From Pelobacter sp. UBA5610 (GTDB lineage: Bacteria; Desulfobacterota; Desulfuromonadia; Desulfuromonadales; Syntrophotaleaceae): a stretch of DNA of 5,442 nt. The notes under the pieces were generated by a model. The model was not told the DNA's origin and did not search any database. It saw only the letters and a program-made list of their open reading frames with translations. The position numbers and the translations under genes are program-made. Shown one piece after another: positions 1-4,863 of the stretch; within the stretch, counting starts at the first letter, position 1; the number at the start of each line of letters is the position of its first letter. The stretch lies in the NCBI GenBank assembly GCA_002424645.1, contig DIKU01000089.1, positions 1-5,442 on the forward strand. The letters are read 5' to 3'.

Positions 1-117
1 TCCGGCCAGGCCATGCAGTTGCAGCATCTGCTCAGCCGTTTCACCCTCAAGGGACGCAAGTCGGCGGGTAGCTCAAAGATAGCCAGTCGTTCCCAATTGT
101 CTCTTCCTGAGGCATGA
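1..117 (+). CDS. C-terminal end of probable methyl-accepting chemotaxis protein (partial)
   Basis: Frame 1 is open from the left edge to a TGA at 115-117 and gives 38 residues. The stretch QAMQLQHLLSRFTLKG has the form found at the very end of many methyl-accepting chemotaxis proteins, where the long cytoplasmic signalling coiled coil closes with a pattern like A-x-x-L-x-x-L-(V/L)-S-R-F-(R/K)-L and is followed by a short, variable, polar tail. Such proteins are membrane receptors that control the CheA kinase through CheW. Only the tail is present, so the sensor domain, membrane segments and signalling tip cannot be seen. The tail after the motif is rich in Ser, Lys and Arg and carries no CheR-docking NWETF-like pentapeptide. 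The call rests on a short motif; an unrelated coiled-coil protein is possible. Confidence 0.55.
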   Translation, partial: SGQAMQLQHLLSRFTLKGRKSAGSSKIASRSQLSLPEA

Positions 118-124
118 TCCGAAC

Positions 125-140
125 GGTTTGAAGGTTTGAA
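125..140. repeat. Tandem 8-bp repeat, two copies of GGTTTGAA
   Basis: GGTTTGAA at 125-132 is followed directly by an identical copy at 133-140, just after the stop of the left-edge gene. Two copies are too few to imply a function; it may be slippage or chance. Confidence 0.6.
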
Positions 141-149
141 AATTTTATA

Positions 150-166
150 GGCGTGACGATCACGCC
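150..166. repeat. Perfect 7-bp inverted repeat (hairpin GGCGTGA-CGA-TCACGCC)
   Basis: Arms at 150-156 and 160-166 are exact reverse complements around a 3-nt centre. No T tract follows (the next bases are ACACATAA), so it is not a terminator alone. It lies 10 nt upstream of the left arm of the T-tailed hairpin at 176-230. It could be a stabilising 3' stem for the upstream mRNA, part of a small structured RNA, or a protein-binding palindrome. Confidence 0.6.
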
Positions 167-172
167 ACACAT

Positions 173-230
173 AAGGCCCGCTTCTCTGGAGAGCAACGCA
201 CGTTGCGATCAGGGGGGCGGGCTTTTTTTT
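173..230 (+). terminator. Rho-independent terminator with a structured loop, after the chemotaxis gene
   Basis: GCCCGC at 176-181 pairs with GCGGGC at 217-222, and AAG at 173-175 can continue the stem against TTT at 223-225 with one G-T wobble. A run of eight T's follows at 223-230. The 35-nt loop is unusually long and contains its own hairpin, GCAAC at 193-197 with GTTGC at 202-206 around GCAC. It lies 55 nt after the stop of the left-edge gene and before the promoter at 287, so it most likely insulates the TetR-cyclase operon from upstream transcription. Confidence 0.75.
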
Positions 231-286
231 GTATTTCAGTTGCACCATTTACATAGCGTTTTGGACATTTTTTTGCGGAAAAATCC

Positions 287-315
287 TTGACAGGCGTCGT
301 GTTCGGGACTAGCTT
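287..315 (+). promoter_or_regulatory. Sigma70-type promoter of the tetR-shc operon
   Basis: A perfect -35 hexamer TTGACA lies at 287-292. After a 17-bp spacer comes TAGCTT at 310-315, which keeps the T, A and final T most important in the -10 consensus TATAAT. The 20 bases upstream of the -35 hold A and T runs (265-284) that could act as an UP-like element. Initiation would be expected near 322, about 34 nt before the ATG at 356. The -10 match is only three of six, so this promoter may be weak. Confidence 0.55.
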
Positions 316-337
316 AAGGCAGCTTAACGGTGTTAAC
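311..337. promoter_or_regulatory. Candidate TetR operator: three TTAA-cored repeats
   Basis: TTAA occurs at 314-317, 324-327 and 333-336, that is, at steps of 10 and 9 bp or about one helical turn. AGCTTAA is directly repeated at 311-317 and 321-327. Two inverted pairs can be drawn: TTAAG-GCAG-CTTAA (314-327) and TTAAC-GGT-GTTAA (324-336). The cluster overlaps the -10 and the expected transcription start of a gene encoding a TetR-family protein, where autorepressor sites normally lie. Binding by this regulator is inferred from position and symmetry only. Confidence 0.5.
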
Positions 338-355
338 TTTAATGGGATTATAAAA

Positions 356-967
356 ATGCAGGTACTTGCAGTCCGAGCAGACGATAAATCCGAACTCAGG
401 AACGCTATTTTACAGGCAGCTCAGGATCTGTTTCTGGAAGAGGGTTTCGAGCAATTTTCCATGCGGCGTCTGGCCCGTAAAGTCGGCTATTCCCCGACAA
501 CGCTGTACAACTATTTCAAGGACAAGCAGGATCTCGTTTATTCTCTCTGCGAAGATCTTTTTGCATCCTATCTGGAAGCGTTGCAGCAGTTGGCTGATTC
601 GGAGTCGAACCCTCTTGAGCGTCTCAAGGGGTTTTTTTTGTTGAGCATTCGATTCGGTTGCAGTCATCGCGATCATTACCGGGTGGCATTTTTCTCGCCG
701 GAGGCGGTCTACGGCCCTCCGGAGGAATTCATGTCCAGGGATTCCCTGGCCCGCCGATCCTATCTTTTTATACGCCAGGTGGTAGCCGACTGCATTAAAG
801 CTGGAAAATTTCGTCAGCTTGATCCCGAGGTGGTCACGCAGACATTTCTGGTCGCATCTCATGGTGTCATTGCGGCCCATATTTTCTGGACGGATTTTCC
901 TCTGGCTGCCCCCGAGGTGCTCGGTAAAAGCTTACTCGATGGATTGCTCAAAAGCATGCTTGCCTAA
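356..967 (+). CDS. TetR/AcrR-family transcriptional regulator, probable regulator of the adjacent cyclase
   Basis: This 203-residue protein has the usual length and layout of the TetR family. The N-terminal DNA-binding domain spans about residues 14-61: a first helix AILQAAQDLFLEEGF, then the helix-turn-helix SMRRLARKVGYSPTTLYNYF (35-54), with recognition helix around SPTTLYNYF and the typical following FKDKQDLV. The rest is an alpha-helical ligand-binding and dimerisation domain, aromatic and His-rich near its end (SHGVIAAHIFW), whose inducer cannot be told from sequence. I chose the ATG at 356, which has GGGA 8 nt upstream; the reading frame is open back to a TTG at 287, but that TTG is the start of the TTGACA promoter box. 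The squalene-hopene cyclase begins 24 nt after the stop, which implies cotranscription. Autoregulation through the TTAA cluster at 311-337 is likely but inferred. Confidence 0.9.
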   Translation: MQVLAVRADDKSELRNAILQAAQDLFLEEGFEQFSMRRLARKVGYSPTTLYNYFKDKQDLVYSLCEDLFASYLEALQQLADSESNPLERLKGFFLLSIRFGCSHRDHYRVAFFSPEAVYGPPEEFMSRDSLARRSYLFIRQVVADCIKAGKFRQLDPEVVTQTFLVASHGVIAAHIFWTDFPLAAPEVLGKSLLDGLLKSMLA

Positions 968-975
968 TGGTTGTC

Positions 976-980
976 AGGGA
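976..980 (+). promoter_or_regulatory. Ribosome binding site deciding the cyclase start
   Basis: AGGGA at 976-980 precedes the ATG at 992 by 11 nt. The alternative TTG at 971 has only AATGG before it and would place this purine box inside the gene. The spacing is longer than ideal, so translation may be modest or coupled to the end of the upstream regulator gene. Confidence 0.5.
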
Positions 981-991
981 CGAAAATTGTT

Positions 992-3190
992 ATGAAAAAC
1001 CGGGAACAATATAAATTTAAAGTCTATAGCGGTGGGCAGAAATCCGGACTGATAAAAACCGCTGCGCCATTCGAGCGGCGTGGTTCCCTCGACAGGGAGC
1101 GGCTCGCACATGCCTTGAGACAGGGCCGGGACTGGATGCTGTCTCTACAGGCCGAGGGTGGCAATTGGGTTTTTGCGCTGGAAGCGGATACGACCATAGC
1201 CTCGGAATACATCATGTTGCAGCGATTTCTTGGCCGTACCCTCTCCCCCGGGTTGCAGCAGCGCATGGCCAATTACTTGCTGAGCCGTCAGATGCCGGAT
1301 GGAAGCTGGACTCTTTATGCCGGTGATGGTTTCGCCAATCTCAGTGCTACGGTCAAAGCTTATTTTGCGCTTAAGCTTTTGGGGTATAAGCCTCAAAGTG
1401 AACCTTTGGTGCGGGCCCGGCAGATCATCCTGAGTCTTGGCGGTGCAGAGCGTTGCAATGTGTTCACCCGCATCGGTCTGGCGCTGTTCGGGCAAATTCC
1501 CTGGCATACGGCACCGGCCATGCCGGTTGAAATCATGCTGTTGCCGCGCTGGTTTTTCTTCCATCTGAGCAAAATTTCCTATTGGGCACGTACCGTGGTG
1601 GTGCCCTTATTGATTCTTTACGCTCACAAACCGGTCTGTCGACTGGAGCCCTGGGAAGGGGTTCCCGAATTGTTCGTAACGCCACCGGACAAATTGGGCC
1701 ATCTCGATGACTACAGACCCGGCCAATGGCGAAAAAACCTGTTTATCCTGATAGACCGCATCACCAAAAAGACCCTGCGGTTTATCCCGCGTCGGCTCCA
1801 TGATCATGCCGTGACCAAGGCGGAACAGTGGACCCGCGAGCATATGCAGGGCGCCGGCGGTGTCGGAGCTATTTTCCCGGCTATGGCCAATGCGGTGATG
1901 GCCCTGCGAACCCTGGGCTGCGCTCAGACGGATGCCGATTATCAGCGCGGCATCAAGGCTCTTGACGAGCTGCTTATCGAGCGTTGCGACGTGCCTCCGC
2001 AAGAAGATACCCCTGTTTCGCCTTGCTGGTGTACCGGTGGGTCACTGGCCCCGATGCTCGAGCCCAGCCCCGTTGGCAGCCAGGCCGCCGGGGGTGAGCA
2101 AGGCATGTGTCAACCCTGCGCTTCACCGATCTGGGATACCGGCCTGGCGCTTACCGGATTGCTCGAGGCGGGACTCGACATCAAACATCCGGCGGTTGAT
2201 CGTGCGGTTCGCTGGCTGCTTGATCAGCAGGTCAGCATCAAGGGCGATTGGGCGCAAAGGGTGCCGGATCTTGAGCCGGGTGGCTGGGCCTTCCAGTTTG
2301 AAAATGCGCTTTACCCTGACCTTGACGATACCAGCAAGGTGCTTATGTCGTTGATCCGGGCCGGTGCTCTGGACAATCCTGCCTATCGCAGGGAAATGTC
2401 CCGGGCCATCAACTGGGTGATCGGGATGCAGAACTCCGATGGCGGCTGGGGTGCTTTCGATGTGGATAATAATTATCTGTATCTCAACGATATCCCGTTT
2501 GCGGATCACGGCGCTTTGCTTGATCCCAGTACGGCGGATGTAACAGGGCGTTGTATCGAAATGCTTGGCATGGTTGGTTTTGGTCGGGATTTTCCTCCTA
2601 TCGCCAGAGGGATCGACTATTTACGCCGTGAGCAGGAAAACTTTGGTGGCTGGTACGGGCGCTGGGGAGTAAATTATATCTACGGCACCTGGTCGGCTTT
2701 ATCGGGGCTCAGTCAGGTTGGCGAGGATCCGCATTCTCCCGTTATCCGGCAGGCGGTGGCCTGGCTTGAGTCGGTGCAGAACCCGGATGGCGGGTGGGGT
2801 GAAACCTGTTACTCCTACGACGATCCGGCCATGGCCGGTCGCGGCGCCAGCACGGCTTCCCAAACTGCCTGGGCGTTGCTTGGAATGCTGGCGGTCAAAG
2901 AGGTGGATAATCTTGCGGTGCGACGCGGCATCCAGTACCTGGTCGAGGAGCAGAATCGGGCGGGAGGATGGAATGAACGCTATTTTACCGGAACCGGTTT
3001 CCCCCGGGTCTTTTACCTGCGTTATCATGGTTATAGCCAGTATTTTCCACTTTGGGCTCTGGGTGTTTATGAGAGACTCAGCGCAGGTAATGCAAGCCTT
3101 CAGCAGAAGGCTCGGCGAGCGGCACCGGTTGGACTTTTCCTGCCGGTTCTTGATCGGCACAGGAAATTGCGTCCAAAGCGTAAACATTAA
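992..3190 (+). CDS. shc: Squalene-hopene cyclase
   Basis: This 732-residue class II triterpene cyclase converts linear squalene to hopene/hopanol at the inner membrane, the entry step to hopanoids. The catalytic acid motif DxDD is intact as DLDD at residues 443-446. QW repeats that brace the alpha-barrels are visible as QMPDGSW (100-106), QVSIKGDW (413-420), QNSDGGW (480-486), QENFGGW (548-554), QNPDGGW (596-602) and QNRAGGW (654-660). The terpene cyclase signature GGWYGRWGVNYIYGTW lies at 552-567. The hydrophobic segment around 180-212 fits the membrane-entry region. Two things stand out. About 35 extra residues, rich in Cys, Gly and Pro, lie between the GIKALDELL helix and the conserved CQPCxSPxWDT motif (about 334-372). 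A basic tail ends in RPKRKH. It is longer than many bacterial cyclases, largely because of these additions. It is second in an operon after the TetR gene. The family call is firm; product specificity is inferred. Confidence 0.96.
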   Translation: MKNREQYKFKVYSGGQKSGLIKTAAPFERRGSLDRERLAHALRQGRDWMLSLQAEGGNWVFALEADTTIASEYIMLQRFLGRTLSPGLQQRMANYLLSRQMPDGSWTLYAGDGFANLSATVKAYFALKLLGYKPQSEPLVRARQIILSLGGAERCNVFTRIGLALFGQIPWHTAPAMPVEIMLLPRWFFFHLSKISYWARTVVVPLLILYAHKPVCRLEPWEGVPELFVTPPDKLGHLDDYRPGQWRKNLFILIDRITKKTLRFIPRRLHDHAVTKAEQWTREHMQGAGGVGAIFPAMANAVMALRTLGCAQTDADYQRGIKALDELLIERCDVPPQEDTPVSPCWCTGGSLAPMLEPSPVGSQAAGGEQGMCQPCASPIWDTGLALTGLLEAGLDIKHPAVDRAVRWLLDQQVSIKGDWAQRVPDLEPGGWAFQFENALYPDLDDTSKVLMSLIRAGALDNPAYRREMSRAINWVIGMQNSDGGWGAFDVDNNYLYLNDIPFADHGALLDPSTADVTGRCIEMLGMVGFGRDFPPIARGIDYLRREQENFGGWYGRWGVNYIYGTWSALSGLSQVGEDPHSPVIRQAVAWLESVQNPDGGWGETCYSYDDPAMAGRGASTASQTAWALLGMLAVKEVDNLAVRRGIQYLVEEQNRAGGWNERYFTGTGFPRVFYLRYHGYSQYFPLWALGVYERLSAGNASLQQKARRAAPVGLFLPVLDRHRKLRPKRKH

Positions 3191-3219
3191 AAAAGGGGAG
3201 CCGTTGGCTCCCCTTTTTT
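3189..3219. terminator. Bidirectional rho-independent terminator shared by shc and amt
   Basis: GGGGAGCC at 3195-3202 and GGCTCCCC at 3206-3213 form a perfect 8-bp GC-rich stem with a GTT loop. Six A's before and six T's after (3189-3194 and 3214-3219) make it work on either strand. It overlaps the stop codon of the cyclase gene and lies 34 bp beyond the stop of the converging amt gene, so it probably ends both transcripts. Confidence 0.93.
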
Positions 3220-3253
3220 AATGTTGTATCGTATCCGGAGTGAACACCCGCGA

Positions 3254-4468
3254 TTATTTAACGCGTTCCTCAGGATAGGCATTGATGCTGTGTATCGCAA
3301 GGTCAGGTCCGGCAAATTCTTGTTCGGCCGTCAGGCGCATGCCGAATACTTTGCGGATAATGCCGTAGATAACAAAGCCGTTGACCAGGGCATAAAGGAC
3401 GGCCAGCAGACTCCCCCCCAGTTGTGACATGAAGGTGACCCCGCCCATTCCCCCAAAAAGAGGTTGTCCGAAAATTCCTGCGGCGATGCCGCCCCAGGTA
3501 CCAATGACACCGTGCAGGGGCCAGACGCCGAGAACGTCGTCAATCTTCAGTTTTTCCTGTTCCCACTTAAAGCCGTAGACAAAAATCAGCGAGCCAAAGC
3601 CACCCATGAAAAAAGCGGCCAGCGGATGCACGATATCGGATCCTGCACAAATGGCGATCAGGCCGGCCAGCGCGCCGTTGTGGAGAAAGCCGGGGTCGTT
3701 GCGTCCCGCAACAAGGGCAAAAAGCACGCCGCCGACCAGTGCCATAAGCGAGTTGACAGCCACCAGCCCGGAAATGCCTGTGACCTGCTGGGCGCTCATG
3801 ACATTGAATCCGAACCAGCCAACCGCCAGGATCCAGCTTCCCAGAGCCAAAAACGGAATATTGCTGACGGGGATGGCATGGCTGCGTCCATGGACATAAC
3901 GTCCCTGGCGTGCTCCAAGCAGCAAAACGGCGGGTAAGGCGAGCCAGCCGCCCATGGAGTGAACGACCACGCTGCCGGCAAAGTCATGGAAAGGGGCTCC
4001 GCCCAAAGAGGTGAAGAGTGATTGCAGCCAGCCACTGTGCTGTCCCCATATGAGAGATTCAAACAGAGGGTACGTGAGGCCAACGAAGATGGCACCCGCC
4101 AGGACCTGGGGATAGAAGCGTGCACGTTCGGCAATGCCCCCGGAAATGATGGCGGGAATGCATGCGGCGAAGCAAAGCAGAAAAAAGAAACGTACGAGTT
4201 CAAAACCCTGGGTGTCGCCAAGCAACGTTGCCGCCGGGTGCAGGAAGTGGACACCATAGGCAAGTGGATAGCCTATGAGAAAGTAAATAATGGTGGATGT
4301 GGCCCAATCGGTGAGGATTTTTGAAAAAGCGTTGACCTGGCTTTTGGTGGTGACGGTGCCGACTTCCAGAAAAGCAAATCCGGCATGCATGGCAAAGACC
4401 ATGACCGCCCCGAGCATAAGAAAGAGCACATTGCTGCCGTTCAGCAGCCCGTTGACTGTTGCATCCAT
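3254..4468 (-). CDS. amtB: Ammonium transporter, Amt/MEP/Rh family
   Basis: This 404-residue polytopic inner-membrane protein conducts ammonium into the cell as part of nitrogen scavenging. The family signature is at DFAGSVVVHSMGG. From family knowledge, the pore twin histidines are H170 (in that motif) and H319 (in PLHGVIGTWGG). The Phe gate matches F100 (LLCFAAC) and F221 (GWFGFN), and outer-site residues match W141 and S225. The conserved GGIAERARF and the Asp of DFAG (D162) are present. I set the start at the ATG at 4466-4468 because AAGGGAGA lies 8 nt upstream and MDATVNGLLNGSNVLF begins as mature Amt proteins do; the longer open frame to 4516 lacks support and would run past the probable transcription start. 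There is no obvious cleavable signal peptide. A sigma54 promoter precedes it. No glnK/glnB is adjacent on either side in the window. Confidence 0.95.
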   Translation of the reverse strand: MDATVNGLLNGSNVLFLMLGAVMVFAMHAGFAFLEVGTVTTKSQVNAFSKILTDWATSTIIYFLIGYPLAYGVHFLHPAATLLGDTQGFELVRFFFLLCFAACIPAIISGGIAERARFYPQVLAGAIFVGLTYPLFESLIWGQHSGWLQSLFTSLGGAPFHDFAGSVVVHSMGGWLALPAVLLLGARQGRYVHGRSHAIPVSNIPFLALGSWILAVGWFGFNVMSAQQVTGISGLVAVNSLMALVGGVLFALVAGRNDPGFLHNGALAGLIAICAGSDIVHPLAAFFMGGFGSLIFVYGFKWEQEKLKIDDVLGVWPLHGVIGTWGGIAAGIFGQPLFGGMGGVTFMSQLGGSLLAVLYALVNGFVIYGIIRKVFGMRLTAEQEFAGPDLAIHSINAYPEERVK

Positions 4469-4534
4469 GGTTTGAATCTCCCTTGATTTATATCTGTGTG
4501 GCGACGCTGCCACCATTGCAAAGCACGATTATCT

Positions 4535-4550
4535 GGCAACAGTTGTGCCA
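4535..4550 (-). promoter_or_regulatory. Sigma54 (RpoN) -24/-12 promoter of amt
   Basis: Read on the minus strand the sequence is TGGCAC-AACTG-TTGCC, against the consensus TGGCAC-R-N4-TTGCW. The -24 GG, the -12 GC and the spacing are exact, and only the final W is not met. Transcription should start near 4524, leaving a leader of about 56 nt before the ATG at 4468. Sigma54 control is well known for ammonium transporters and implies an NtrC-like activator responding to nitrogen limitation. Confidence 0.88.
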
Positions 4551-4585
4551 AAAAATAAAAACACGCAATTTCATGCACTTATGGC

Positions 4586-4597
4586 TGTTGGTCAACA
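4586..4597. promoter_or_regulatory. Near-palindrome TGTTG-GT-CAACA, candidate activator site
   Basis: Five-base arms at 4586-4590 and 4593-4597 flank GT. The site lies about 36 bp upstream of the amt -24 element on the transcribed strand. It is not the enterobacterial NtrC consensus, so the binding protein, if any, is unknown. Confidence 0.3.
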
Positions 4598-4712
4598 TTT
4601 ATGTGTAAAAAATGCCCAGAAAATATGCATTGCTGCCTACGGCATCGGCATATCTATGAAAAATCGCGTGTATTTGGAAAAGTATTGACAATAGCTAATT
4701 TCTATTGGGGTG

Positions 4713-4726
4713 AAATCAGCTGATTT
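4713..4726. repeat. Perfect 14-bp palindrome AAATCAGCTGATTT
   Basis: Both halves are exact reverse complements with no spacer. It lies about 163 bp upstream of the amt -24 element, within the range from which sigma54 activators work, and between the amt promoter and the terminator of the neighbouring operon. An activator site is one reading; chance in this AT-rich stretch cannot be excluded. Nearby, AATAG and CTATT form a second inverted pair at 4690-4706. Confidence 0.45.
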
Positions 4727-4789
4727 GGGTCAAAAATTAATGAAACGCTCATTTTTAGGCCGATTCTTTGAGTAAAAAAAAGGCAGACG

Positions 4790-4821
4790 AAAAAAGCCGC
4801 TTCCATTGGAAGCGGCTTTTT
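4790..4821 (-). terminator. Rho-independent terminator of the frd/sdh operon
   Basis: GCCGCTTCC at 4796-4804 and GGAAGCGGC at 4808-4816 form a perfect 9-bp stem around ATT. A's at 4790-4795 give a T run on the minus strand, and T's at 4817-4821 make it near symmetric. It begins about 43 bp beyond the stop of the iron-sulfur subunit gene and separates that operon from amt, which lies further along the same strand. Confidence 0.92.
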
Positions 4822-4863
4822 AAATGTGTTTGTCGGACGCATGCAGGTTTTAGAAAGAGAAGG

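Larger units (their letters stand above)
4551..4789. other. Non-coding upstream region of amt
   Basis: No convincing gene is seen here. The stretch is AT-rich compared with the flanking genes and carries the two palindromes listed separately. No glnK-sized reading frame, tRNA or recognisable riboswitch is visible. Its most likely content is upstream activator sites for the sigma54 promoter. Confidence 0.6.

Noticed and set aside
150..181. Fluoride-type riboswitch, suggested by a hairpin followed by ATAA and a GC-rich stem
   Set aside because: The conserved ATGG and loop residues are missing, the hairpin is simply a perfect palindrome, and no fluoride-related gene follows.
287..355. N-terminal extension of the TetR protein from the TTG at 287
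   Set aside because: The TTG is part of a perfect TTGACA -35 box, the extension does not resemble a TetR N-terminus, and it would be translated from upstream of the predicted transcription start.
410..880. Minus-strand 156-codon frame opposite the TetR gene
   Set aside because: It lies within a clear coding gene, has no recognisable domain and reads as a shadow frame.
971..991. TTG at 971 as cyclase start
   Set aside because: It adds only seven residues and has a poor ribosome site, whereas the ATG at 992 has AGGGA upstream. The choice is not certain because the spacing is 11 nt.
2699..3221. Frames of 162 (-) and 167 (+) codons inside the 3' part of the cyclase
   Set aside because: Both overlap conserved QW motifs of the cyclase in other frames, and neither encodes a recognisable protein.
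3464..3937. Plus-strand 157-codon frame opposite amt
   Set aside because: It is antisense to highly conserved membrane segments, and its composition is that of reverse-complemented hydrophobic codons.
4469..4516. Longer Amt start at 4516
   Set aside because: It adds 16 polar residues atypical for Amt, begins almost at the predicted transcription start, and ignores the strong AAGGGAGA site before the ATG at 4468.
4685..4713. TTGACA at 4685-4690 as a plus-strand promoter
   Set aside because: No -10 element lies at the right spacing (GGGTGA at 17 bp) and no plus-strand gene follows.
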